NCBI GenBank assembly: GCA_024280945.1
Contig: JAMXLO010000039.1
Location: 54,790-118,789, forward strand
DNA: 64,000 nt
From: Acetobacteraceae bacterium
GTDB lineage: Bacteria; Pseudomonadota; Alphaproteobacteria; Acetobacterales; Acetobacteraceae
Reading direction: 5' to 3'
Of this stretch, positions 26,504-34,933 are shown one piece after another. A program made the translations under genes and the position numbers. Each line of letters begins with the position of its first letter. The first letter of the stretch is position 1. The notes under the pieces were generated by a model. The model ran no database searches and was not told the DNA's origin. It was given only the letters and a program-made list of their open reading frames with translations.

Positions 26504-27571
26504 ATGGCGGCGCGCTTTCACCGATTGACGATCAGCGAGATTAGGCAGGAGACGCCTGATGCGGTTTCGCTCGCCTTTCTCGTGCCTGCGTCACTGCGCG
26601 ATGACTATCGCTATACGCCCGGCCAGTACCTGACATTGCACGCAACGATCGACGGCGAGGACGTACGGCGGTCTTATTCGATCTGCTCCGGCCTGGACGA
26701 CGGCGAGTTGCGGGTCGTCATCAAACGGCTGGCGGGCGGCGCATTCTCCAGCTGGGTCAGTGAGGGACTACATCCTGGCGACAGCCTGGATGTGATGACA
26801 CCTGACGGCCGATTCGGCGTGCCGATCGAACCAGGCTCGTCGCGTACGCTGGTCGCGTTTGCGGCCGGATCGGGCATCACGCCTGTCATGGCCATCCTGA
26901 AGACGGCGCTGCGGCGCGAGACCGGGCGTTTCTTTTTGTTCTACGGCAGTCGCACAACGGCCGACATCATCTTTCGCGAACAGCTGGAGGACCTGAAGGA
27001 CCGCTATCTCGCGCGGCTTTCGATCTTCTATGTGCTGTCGCGCGAGCAGCAGGACATCCCGATGCTGAACGGTCACCTCGATGTCGAGAAGATCGGCGCG
27101 CTGATGCGTGCGGTGGTGCCGGTGTCGAGCGTCGATGAGGCGTTCATCTGCGGGCCGCAGCCGATGATCGAGGGGCTGGGGACAGCGCTGACCGAACTCG
27201 GCCTGCCGCGCGAGCGTGTGCATATCGAGCGCTTCACCCCCGGCGTTGGTGGACAGCCGCGCCCGGCGACAATCCCGCCGAGTGCGCCGGCGAAGGCGAT
27301 CGCGACGGTGATCAGCGAAGGCGCTCAGTTCGATTTTCCGGTGGCGGACGGTGAGGCGATCATCGATGCCGCGATCCGCGCGGGGCGAAGCCTGCCTTAT
27401 TCGTGCAAGGGGGGAATGTGCTGCACCTGCCGCGCCAGGCTGGTGGAAGGCAGAGTGGATATGGCGGTCAACTACTCGCTCGAGCCTTGGGAATTGCAGG
27501 CGGGATACGTGCTGACCTGCCAGGCAAGGCCGATCACCGCACGCGTGGTGATCGATTACGATCAGGTGTGA
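26504..27571 (+). CDS. PaaE-like NAD(P)H oxidoreductase (FAD + 2Fe-2S)
   Basis: A 355-residue reductase with a ferredoxin-NADP reductase module and a C-terminal plant-type ferredoxin. FAD motif RRSYSICS (about residue 55), NAD(P) motif AAGSGITPVMAILK (about residue 120), FICGPQPMIE, and the cluster ligands in YSCKGGMCCTCRARL with a later Cys in VLTCQARP. The architecture and NYSLEPWELQAGYVLTCQ segment are those of PaaE, the reductase of phenylacetyl-CoA epoxidase. No paaABCD genes are in the window, so it may serve another oxygenase or be an orphan copy. Confidence 0.85.
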   Translation: MAARFHRLTISEIRQETPDAVSLAFLVPASLRDDYRYTPGQYLTLHATIDGEDVRRSYSICSGLDDGELRVVIKRLAGGAFSSWVSEGLHPGDSLDVMTPDGRFGVPIEPGSSRTLVAFAAGSGITPVMAILKTALRRETGRFFLFYGSRTTADIIFREQLEDLKDRYLARLSIFYVLSREQQDIPMLNGHLDVEKIGALMRAVVPVSSVDEAFICGPQPMIEGLGTALTELGLPRERVHIERFTPGVGGQPRPATIPPSAPAKAIATVISEGAQFDFPVADGEAIIDAAIRAGRSLPYSCKGGMCCTCRARLVEGRVDMAVNYSLEPWELQAGYVLTCQARPITARVVIDYDQV

Positions 27572-27595
27572 GACGGTCGGACCGGCGGCGGTCTG

Positions 27596-28609
27596 TTACG
27601 CGACGCCCGCCGCCACACCTCTGCCGCGCTGCAGCTGGCCGAGTCTTTCTACACGCGGATTGCAAGCGCAGCTTCCATGCTGCATCGCCTGAGCCGCCAT
27701 CATCTCGACCCGTGCAATAGCCTCATTGGCGGCGTGCACCAGCCTGTGATTGCGGAGCCTGTTGAGCTCGTAGGCGATCCCACTACCGGCTCCATGCAGC
27801 CTTGGCAGCTGCAATGATGACCTGACGCGCTTCAGCAGATCCAGGTCACGGGCATCTGTTCGCCACCGCCGCACCGGCAGAAACTTTCGCGGCCCCACGT
27901 AGTGCCTGACAGAGGCATAGTCCCAGTGCTCCGTGAACAGGGCGCAACCCTGCGTGTTGAAGCCAAGCGGCAGGCGCTTCCAGCCCCGCTCGAAAATGCG
28001 GTTGAAAACGCATTGATCACTGGTGACGCAGTCCGCATAGTAGTCACACGATTCAGCATGCGCATCGAGCAAGGCGTAATATTGCGCACGTAGCCCCGAT
28101 GTCGTGCGCCACAGGGCGCAGTCGGCCAGCATAAGACCAGCGTTGAAGTAGTGCGGCGAACGACCGGAAGTTGCGCAGTTGATGTGAAACTGCGGATCCG
28201 TCATGCCGCCGCATTCCGCTATGTCATACACCGCTCCGACGATGTTCCCGTCCAGCGACACGTCATCGAGCGCAAGATCACGGAACACAAGTATGTCACC
28301 GTCCATGTACAACACGCGGGCATACTCGTTGCACATACGGTCTATCGTGTCGAATTTCAGCAAGGTGGTAGGTGTGATATGACTGCGAAGTTCCGGTGGC
28401 GCCTGGATACCTTCGATCGAGTGAAACTCCAGCCTGACACCAGTGTTTTCTGCCAAAGTACCCAACGTATCACCGGCGCCGGGTAGAAATCCGTTGCAGA
28501 AGATGTGAATATCATGCCGCGACGCCTGCGTCAGAAGTACCGAGGCCGCTGAATGGCGCGTCAGCTCGTATCCCTTGTGGTCGGTGACATATACTATGGC
28601 AGTGCTCAT
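27596..28609 (-). CDS. Glycosyltransferase family 8-like protein
   Basis: A 337-residue GT-A transferase of the GT8 type. The N-terminal strand is STAIVYVTDHKGYEL, and a DxD metal site occurs in VLYMDGDILVF (Asp103, Asp105). NCATSGRSPHYFNAGLMLAD fits the family's FNaGvmli region, and a final HYVGP-x-K segment closes the donor site. It follows the GT2 gene by 59 bases and is probably cotranscribed. Start at MSTAIV with AAGGAC upstream. Base use in this pair looks less GC-biased than the flanking genes, which suggests acquisition; the acceptor glycan is unknown. Confidence 0.75.
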   Translation of the reverse strand: MSTAIVYVTDHKGYELTRHSAASVLLTQASRHDIHIFCNGFLPGAGDTLGTLAENTGVRLEFHSIEGIQAPPELRSHITPTTLLKFDTIDRMCNEYARVLYMDGDILVFRDLALDDVSLDGNIVGAVYDIAECGGMTDPQFHINCATSGRSPHYFNAGLMLADCALWRTTSGLRAQYYALLDAHAESCDYYADCVTSDQCVFNRIFERGWKRLPLGFNTQGCALFTEHWDYASVRHYVGPRKFLPVRRWRTDARDLDLLKRVRSSLQLPRLHGAGSGIAYELNRLRNHRLVHAANEAIARVEMMAAQAMQHGSCACNPRVERLGQLQRGRGVAAGVA

Positions 28610-28668
28610 GGAATCGGTATGTCCTTCATCATGGCGACGGCAGTCTGGAGAGACTTTGCGCCCGACCA

Positions 28669-29643
28669 CTAGTCGAACTGGTAGCGGATATGGCCCTTCA
28701 GTTTCCGCGCCAGACGAATGAATGGCCACTCGGCTACTGCGTTGCCGTATTGAAATACCGACGGCGTGGCAGATGCCTTCCTTAGCCAGTCATTATGCAT
28801 CGATAGTACTTCATTCTTGCCCTGAGCCTTCCATAGAAGAAGGTTCCGATAATAGTACCTGAGGAGCTTCCTGCGATATTTGCCGTATTCTTCTGGAGTA
28901 AAGACCGAGGGGCCCCAACGTTCCATCAGCTGCAGATGACTCCAGAGATCCAAGGCATTCGGTATCGCCTGAGTGGATGTAATCGAGTCCGAGTGCTGAC
29001 GCGTTGTGGCGAGAGGTTCGTGCACCTGTGCGACCTGCTGACTGCTGATCATGGTCCTGAATGCCGCATCGGTATCGAACGCCAGTAGCCGTGAGCCGAA
29101 CATTTCTCCATCGTAGAACTTGTGTAAGGCTCCATTCTTTGAATGCCTGTACAAGCTGTGAGTCACCGAGAAGCTGGTGGCACTCAGCAGCAGGCCCCTG
29201 GCAATGGACTTGCCGCTGAAGAGACAACGATCCGACGGCAGATCCTCGCCAATCAATTCGTGACCGCGCACCTCCTGACAGCTGATCATGTCGACGTGAG
29301 GGTATCGTTGACCCAGCTCGACCATTTTCTCTATCGCGTCCGGTCTGATCAGGTCGTCCGCTGGCAGCACCCTGAAGTAGCTTGCTTCCACAGGCACCAG
29401 GTTTAGGGCGCCATTCCAGCTTTCGCAGTGCGGAACAGTCCTGGCATTTCTGCCGACGATCAGCGGGACCGCGCGGTTCTTGAAACTCTCGATGATTCGT
29501 GGGGTAGCGTCGGTACTACCGTTGTCCAGCAAGCAATGAACCAGATTGGGATATGTCTGGGACTGGACGCACGACATCGTTTGTTCGAGATACGTTTCTC
29601 CATTGTAAACCGGGGTCGCAATGGCGACCAATGGCCTGGCCAT
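28669..29643 (-). CDS. Glycosyltransferase family 2
   Basis: A 324-residue GT-A transferase. PLVAIATPVYNGETYLEQT starts the Rossmann-like domain, LLDNGSTDATPRIIESF is the nucleotide-binding loop, and FRVLPADDLIRPDAIE carries the DD metal motif. The C-terminal third is basic with no membrane segment. The ATG at MARPLV matches the family N-terminus; an upstream GTG at 29706 could add 21 residues. Probably transfers a sugar to a surface glycan together with the GT8 enzyme. Lower GC than surrounding genes. Confidence 0.83.
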   Translation of the reverse strand: MARPLVAIATPVYNGETYLEQTMSCVQSQTYPNLVHCLLDNGSTDATPRIIESFKNRAVPLIVGRNARTVPHCESWNGALNLVPVEASYFRVLPADDLIRPDAIEKMVELGQRYPHVDMISCQEVRGHELIGEDLPSDRCLFSGKSIARGLLLSATSFSVTHSLYRHSKNGALHKFYDGEMFGSRLLAFDTDAAFRTMISSQQVAQVHEPLATTRQHSDSITSTQAIPNALDLWSHLQLMERWGPSVFTPEEYGKYRRKLLRYYYRNLLLWKAQGKNEVLSMHNDWLRKASATPSVFQYGNAVAEWPFIRLARKLKGHIRYQFD

Positions 29644-30038
29644 CGTCAAATGCTCAGACTGCCGAGCAGGAGAATGTATCAACTCCAACATGATGAGAAT
29701 TCTCACTTATAGCTAAGTCACGCGGGGCACCGTAGGCAGGCCGTTGTCGACGGTCGTACCTTGCCCACGTTGGCAAACTTGATCTCACCGGGAGCGGGGC
29801 GCCCATAGGTTGCAGGAGTTCGGTCTAATGGCATGCCTTGGGACACGATTTTGCGCCCAAGGTCGATTTGGTTCTTGGTCTGAGGCGGGGGCTCGGGTCC
29901 TTCCTGTGGTCATCGCCCGAAAGCCGTAGATGCCCGACCAAGCAGGCACCGAACCGCGATAATGAGAAGTCATCCCGATTGGACGACGCTCTCTGCCAGT
30001 GCAATGGTGTACACCGAATGGCTTAGTCTGGAGCACCT
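29644..30038. other. Non-coding region between the GT pair and the binding protein
   Basis: About 395 bases with no convincing gene. It should hold the promoters of both divergent units. One perfect 7-bp inverted repeat, CCTTGGG (29836-29842) / CCCAAGG (29856-29862), is followed by a CTTGG that could pair with the same arm. No -10/-35 pair of quality was found. Confidence 0.5.
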
Positions 30039-31616
30039 ATGCGTCGCCGCAACTTTCTCGCCTCCGCCGCCGCGGCGCTGGCCGCGCCAGCGATTGCCCG
30101 CACCGCCGGTTCGACGGTACTGACATTTGTTCCCCAGGCTGATTTGGCCGTGCTGGATCCGATCTGGACCACAACGTACCAGACGCGCGACCACGGCTTC
30201 TTGGTGTTCGACACGCTATTCGGGCTGGACAGTCAGTACAGGGCTCAGCCGCAGATGGCGGAGGGTGCGGTCGCCGAGGACGGCGGCAAGGTTTGGCGTA
30301 TCACGCTGCGCCCGGACCTGATGTTCCACGACGGCGCGAAGGTGCTGGCACGCGACTGTGTCGCTTCGATCAGACGGTGGGGTGCGCGCGATGGGTTCGG
30401 TCAGGCGCTGCTCGCGGCGACCGACGAGATCAGCGCACCCGACGACCGCACCATCCAGTTTCGCTTGAAATTCCCGTTCGCGCTGTTGCCCGACGCGCTT
30501 GCCAAGACTCCGCCCAGCATGTGCCCGATCATGCCCGAACGTCTCGCCAGCACGGACCCGTACAAGCAGGTCACCGAGATGGTCGGCAGCGGCCCGTATC
30601 GCTACAAGCCCGACGAACGCGTGCCGGGTTCGCGCGTGGTATACGAGCGAAACGAGAAATATGTGCCGCGGACCAGCGGCACACCGGACGGTACCGCGGG
30701 CCCGAAGATCGCGCATATCGAACGCATAGAGTGGCGCATCATGCCTGATGCGGGCACTGTCGCCGCGGCGATGCAGAATGGGGAAATCGACTGGTGGTTG
30801 ACGCCGAATGCCGACCTGTTGCCGCTGTTGAAGAAGCAGCAACGGCTGAAAGTGGAGACGGTCAATCCGACCGGCACCATCGCGACGCTGCGCTTCAACC
30901 AACTCAACCCGCCGTTCAACAATCCGGCGATCCGCCGCGCCATGCTGGGGGCTGTTGAGCAGGCCGACTACATGATCGGTGCCGTGGGCACCGACGAAAC
31001 GTTGTGGCGTGACAAGGTCGGCATCTTCTGTCCCGATACGCCGCTTGCCAGCGGCATCGGCATGCAGGTGCTGACCGGCAAGCGTGATCTTGCCAAGGTC
31101 AGGCACGACGTCGAAGCTGCCGGCTATCGCGGGGAAAAGATCGTTGTCTTGATGCCGTCCGACATACCATGGTCGAAGGCGGCGGCGGAAATCACCGGCG
31201 AGTGGCTGCGCAAGATCGGTGCCAATGTTGAGCTGCAGGCGATGGACTGGGCGACACTGGTGCAGCGGCGCGCCAAGACCGACCCGGTGGAGCAGGGTGG
31301 CTGGAGCATTTTCCATACCGGATGGAGCGGGCTCGACATGATCAATCCAGCCGGTCATGTGTTCCTGCGCGGGAATGGCAAGGCGGCCACCGTGGGCTGG
31401 CCCACAAGCCCGCGCATCGAGGAGCTGCGCGATTCCTGGTTCCGCGCTCCGGACCTTGCAGCGCAGAAGGCGCTGGCGGATCAGCTGCAACTGCAGGCGT
31501 TCGAGGACGTTCCCTACATCCCGCTGGGGCAGTACTTCATTCCGACGGCTTACCAGGCGAACCTGACCGGCATGCTGCAAGGCAGTCCGGTGTTCTGGAA
31601 CATCAGGCGGAGCTGA
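30039..31616 (+). CDS. ABC transporter substrate-binding protein, family 5 (peptide/opine type)
   Basis: A 525-residue periplasmic binding protein of the DppA/OppA family. It has a twin-arginine signal (MRRRNFLASAAAALAAPAIA), then the family opening ADLAVLDPIWTTTYQTRDHG, the KVWRITLRPDLMFHDGAKV block and a GSGPYRYK segment, with normal length. Export through Tat fits the tatBC genes in this window. The usual permease and ATPase genes do not follow; the next gene, two bases on, is an SMP-30 lactonase. Ligand unknown: family members bind peptides, opines, nickel or glutathione. Confidence 0.88.
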   Translation: MRRRNFLASAAAALAAPAIARTAGSTVLTFVPQADLAVLDPIWTTTYQTRDHGFLVFDTLFGLDSQYRAQPQMAEGAVAEDGGKVWRITLRPDLMFHDGAKVLARDCVASIRRWGARDGFGQALLAATDEISAPDDRTIQFRLKFPFALLPDALAKTPPSMCPIMPERLASTDPYKQVTEMVGSGPYRYKPDERVPGSRVVYERNEKYVPRTSGTPDGTAGPKIAHIERIEWRIMPDAGTVAAAMQNGEIDWWLTPNADLLPLLKKQQRLKVETVNPTGTIATLRFNQLNPPFNNPAIRRAMLGAVEQADYMIGAVGTDETLWRDKVGIFCPDTPLASGIGMQVLTGKRDLAKVRHDVEAAGYRGEKIVVLMPSDIPWSKAAAEITGEWLRKIGANVELQAMDWATLVQRRAKTDPVEQGGWSIFHTGWSGLDMINPAGHVFLRGNGKAATVGWPTSPRIEELRDSWFRAPDLAAQKALADQLQLQAFEDVPYIPLGQYFIPTAYQANLTGMLQGSPVFWNIRRS

Positions 31617-31618
31617 GC

Positions 31619-32488
31619 ATGGGCGAATTCGAACTCGTTTGGGATTCTCGATGTGGCGTCGGTGAGTCACCGGTGTGGGATGCGTCGACGCGACGGCTGC
31701 TGTTCTGTGACATTCCCGGCCGACGCATCAACACGCTGTCGGTCGATGACGGCGCTCGGAGCCACTGGGACTTCCCGGAGGTGGTCGGCAGCTTCGGCCT
31801 TTGCCGTTCAGGTCGGCTGGTCGTTGCACTGCGCCATCGGGTCGTCCTGTTCGATCCAAGCACCAGGCAGATCGAGAACCTGACCGAACCGGTCAATGAA
31901 CCGTCGACCAACAGGTTCAACGACGGCAAGGTCGGCCCGGACGGATGTTTCTGGGTCGGCAGCATGGATGAGAACACGCCGCGCCAGAAGACGGGCGTGC
32001 TGTATCGTGTGACGCCGCGGGGCCGTGTCGAACGGAAGTCCGACGGCTACGCAGTGTCGAATGGGCTGGCGTGGTCGCCCGACGGGCGGACCATGTACCA
32101 TTCGGATTCGACCGCCGGCATCATCGAGGCGTGGGATTTTGACACCAGTACGGGCGCACTCGCCAACCACCGGGTCCTGGCAACGCTGTCGAACGAAGAA
32201 GGCCGACCGGATGGCGCCGCGGTCGATGTTGAAGGCGCTTACTGGTCGGCCGGTCCTTCCGCAGCATGCGTCAACCGCTTCTCGTCGACCGGTGCACTGC
32301 TGAGCAAGCTGCCGTTTCCAGTGCCAGGTCCCACCATGCCATGCTTCGTCGAACGGCAGCTCTTCGTGACGTCGCTGCGCGAGGGGCGCCCTGCCGCAGT
32401 GCTGCAACAACATCCGACGATGGGCGGCCTGTTTCGTACTGCTGCGCCGGTGCTGGGTTCACCGGTCGGCGTATTCGCCGACGCCTAG
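31619..32488 (+). CDS. SMP-30/gluconolactonase family protein
   Basis: A 289-residue six-bladed beta-propeller lactonase. Metal-site motifs: GVGESPVWD (Glu near residue 16), NRFNDGKVGPDGCFWVGSMD (Asn/Asp near residue 100), SNGLAWSPDGRTMYHSDS (Asn near residue 149) and EGRPDGAAVD (Asp near residue 199). These hydrolyse sugar lactones such as gluconolactone or arabinolactone. The ATG lies two bases after the binding-protein stop, so the genes form an operon. Its stop shares the palindromic CTAG with the stop of the opposite-strand lipoprotein gene. Confidence 0.86.
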   Translation: MGEFELVWDSRCGVGESPVWDASTRRLLFCDIPGRRINTLSVDDGARSHWDFPEVVGSFGLCRSGRLVVALRHRVVLFDPSTRQIENLTEPVNEPSTNRFNDGKVGPDGCFWVGSMDENTPRQKTGVLYRVTPRGRVERKSDGYAVSNGLAWSPDGRTMYHSDSTAGIIEAWDFDTSTGALANHRVLATLSNEEGRPDGAAVDVEGAYWSAGPSAACVNRFSSTGALLSKLPFPVPGPTMPCFVERQLFVTSLREGRPAAVLQQHPTMGGLFRTAAPVLGSPVGVFADA

Positions 32489-32805
32489 TAGGAGTAGTAG
32501 CCCGGGGGCGGCGGCGGAGGTGGCGGCGCATAGTAAGCTCGGGGCGGCGGCGCATAGTATGCTGGCGGAGGTGGTGGCTGCGGCGTCGTCGCGGCGCCCC
32601 CAAGGGCGCCAACTGCGCCGCCAATCAGCGCACCCGTCGCCGCACCACGGCCACCACCCGCGGCGCCGCCGATCGCCGCACCCGCACCGGCGCCCAGGAG
32701 ACCGCCGCCAACGGCTCGTTGGCCAGGATCGTATGGGTTCGTGCAGGCGGATACCGCCAGGGTAACCCCGAGCGCGCCTGCAATCAGTACGGTGGAACGG
32801 TGCAT
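32485..32805 (-). CDS. Glycine-zipper lipoprotein with Pro/Tyr-rich tail
   Basis: A 106-residue outer-membrane lipoprotein: signal peptide with lipobox VSAC, a glycine-zipper helix (LLGAGAGAAIGGAAGGGRGA, ALIGGAVGALGG) and a C-terminal low-complexity tail of PPPPAYYAPPP units. Start at MHRSTV with AAAGGAGAC upstream. Glycine-zipper lipoproteins insert in the outer membrane; the proline-tyrosine tail may face the surface or periplasm. Function unknown. Small, high-Gly proteins of this type are common in Acetobacteraceae. Confidence 0.72.
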   Translation of the reverse strand: MHRSTVLIAGALGVTLAVSACTNPYDPGQRAVGGGLLGAGAGAAIGGAAGGGRGAATGALIGGAVGALGGAATTPQPPPPPAYYAPPPRAYYAPPPPPPPPGYYSY

Positions 32806-32893
32806 GGTGTCTCCTTTCATAGTCAGTGCAGCAAAGAAACATGGCGCACCCTAGGCATTGACTATCACGACCGTGTGAAGGAACCGTAACGGA

Positions 32894-34933
32894 ATGCTAC
32901 AGCTTGCCTTCGACATCGGCGGCACGTTCACCGACTTTGCGTTATCCGATACCGACACTGGCGTGCTGGCGGTGTGGAAGGTGCTGACGAGCCCTGATGC
33001 CCCGGCCGCCGCGGTGATCGACAGTCTGTCCGAACGGATAGGCATCGGTGCGTTCGTCCCCTCGGCCATTGCCGGCGTTCTGCACGCGACCACGATCGCC
33101 ACCAATGCGATCCTAGAGCGCAAGGGCAGCCGCACCGCCTTGATCACCACGTCGGGCTTTCGCGACGTACTGATCATCGGTCGGCAGAAGCGCCACGACA
33201 CCACTAATCTGCACATCGACAAGCCGGCTCCACTGATTGAACGCGCCGACATCTTCGAAGTGACGGAGCGCGTGGCACCGGATGGATCGGTCGTCACGGC
33301 ATTTGATGCGAACCATGCGCGCGAAGTGGCAATGCGGCTTAGTGATGCAGATTATCGATCCATCGCTGTGGCCTTTCTGCACGCATATGCCAATCCGTCG
33401 CATGAACGACAGATGGGGGAAATACTCGCCGCACTGATGCCGGATTGCGCGGTGACACTTTCGTCCGAGCTGTCGCCAAGATTTCGCGAATACGAACGCA
33501 CCAGTACCGCCGTCGCCAACGCCTACGTCAAGCCGATCGTGGCCTCTTACATAGCGGCGCTGCAAACCGCGCTCGGCGAACTCAGCATTCGTCCGGAGTT
33601 GGCGATGATGCAGTCAAATGGCGGGCTGATGTCTGCCAGCCAGGCGCGCGAGGCGCCGATACGTTGTGTCGAGTCCGGCCCGGCGGCGGGCGTGTTGATG
33701 GCGGCGCGAGTGGGCGCGGCGGAAGGTCTTTCGCATATCATGAGCTTCGATATGGGAGGCACCACGACCAAGCTCGGTGCGATCGACGACGGTGTTCCGG
33801 TGGTGACACCGACATTCGAAGTCGATGCGGTGAATTACCGTCCCGGCAGTGGATTGCCGCTGAACATCACTGCAATCGAACTGCTGGAGATCGGCGCCGG
33901 CGGCGGCAGCCTGGCGCGCACGCGGATGGGGATGGTTTCAGTTGGCCCCGACAGCGCGGGCGCCGATCCTGGCCCGATCTGCTATGGCCGGGGCGGCGAC
34001 ACAGCCACAATCACCGATGCCAACCTGGTGCTGGGTTATCTCAATCCGGATTATTTCAACGGCGGTGCCATGCGGCTCAGTGCCGAAGCTGCAGCCGAGG
34101 GATTGATACGCGATGTTGCCGCGCCGCTTGGTCTGTCGCTGCATCAGGCGGCGTGGGGCATTCATTCGGTCGCGAATGCCAATATGGAGCGTGCCATGCG
34201 CGTCGTGTCGATCGAGCGTGGCCGCGATCCGCGACGCTATGCACTGGTGGCGTTTGGTGGCGCAGGCCCGCTGCATGCCGCGCGATTGGCGCGAGCGCTA
34301 GGCATCCCACGCGTGATCATTCCGTCCGGTGCTGGTGTTGGTTCTGCGCTCGGCCTGCTTTCTGCGGAGCACAAGGTGGATGCTGGTCTGACACACGTGC
34401 TGCGGCTGGAGGAGAATGCACGCGCAACGATCGCTGCGATCTTTGCGGAGATGGAGGCGAGGGTTCCAGACGGTGTTGGTGCCCTGTCGCGTGCTGCGTC
34501 GATGCACCACGTGGGGCAGGGGTTCGAGATCCGCGTCGAGCTGCCGGACGACGTGACGGATATTCCAGCGATGCGCGAAGCGTTCTTTGCCCGCTACCGG
34601 CAGGAATACGGCTATGTCGATCGTGACACGCCGATCGAAGTGACCGATTGGGCAGTCGTCGCCACCATCGGTGCAGCTCCGACTTCCTTGCTCGCGCTTC
34701 CCTCGCGGGAGGGGACCGGAAGGAGTGGGTCCACCCGCCCCGCCTACTTCCCGGAGGCTGGCGGGATGGTTGAAACGCCGGTATTCGATCGCAGCAACAT
34801 GAAGCCCAGCACAGCGATTCATGGCCCCTTGCTGATCGAAGAACCCGAATGCACGACATTGGCGGCGCCTGGCGATAGCGTCACCGCGACATTGCATGGC
34901 AACCTGATCATTGACATCGGAGCCGCGAGGTGA
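32894..34933 (+). CDS. hyuA: Hydantoinase A / oxoprolinase family, HyuA
   Basis: A 679-residue ATP-dependent amidase subunit (N-methylhydantoinase/5-oxoprolinase type). LAFDIGGTFTDFAL is the ASKHA phosphate-1 loop, MSFDMGGTTTKLG the second phosphate loop, and ALVAFGGAGPLHAARLARAL the adenosine region. Near the C-terminus, LPSREGTGRSGSTRP looks like an insertion encoded by a degenerate GC-rich inverted repeat around 34695-34712. The stop overlaps the GTG of hyuB. Substrate not defined: oxoproline, hydantoins and acetone-type carboxylations are known for relatives. Confidence 0.88.
   Translation: MLQLAFDIGGTFTDFALSDTDTGVLAVWKVLTSPDAPAAAVIDSLSERIGIGAFVPSAIAGVLHATTIATNAILERKGSRTALITTSGFRDVLIIGRQKRHDTTNLHIDKPAPLIERADIFEVTERVAPDGSVVTAFDANHAREVAMRLSDADYRSIAVAFLHAYANPSHERQMGEILAALMPDCAVTLSSELSPRFREYERTSTAVANAYVKPIVASYIAALQTALGELSIRPELAMMQSNGGLMSASQAREAPIRCVESGPAAGVLMAARVGAAEGLSHIMSFDMGGTTTKLGAIDDGVPVVTPTFEVDAVNYRPGSGLPLNITAIELLEIGAGGGSLARTRMGMVSVGPDSAGADPGPICYGRGGDTATITDANLVLGYLNPDYFNGGAMRLSAEAAAEGLIRDVAAPLGLSLHQAAWGIHSVANANMERAMRVVSIERGRDPRRYALVAFGGAGPLHAARLARALGIPRVIIPSGAGVGSALGLLSAEHKVDAGLTHVLRLEENARATIAAIFAEMEARVPDGVGALSRAASMHHVGQGFEIRVELPDDVTDIPAMREAFFARYRQEYGYVDRDTPIEVTDWAVVATIGAAPTSLLALPSREGTGRSGSTRPAYFPEAGGMVETPVFDRSNMKPSTAIHGPLLIEEPECTTLAAPGDSVTATLHGNLIIDIGAAR

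Noticed and set aside
30216..31670. 484-codon open frame antisense to the binding-protein gene
   Set aside because: High-GC shadow of a gene with clear family motifs; its translation is Arg/His-rich without recognisable domains.
34690..34740. Full copy of repeat family 1 inside hyuA
   Set aside because: Only a short CCCTCGCGGGAGGGG core matches; called a degenerate trace in the gene entry.
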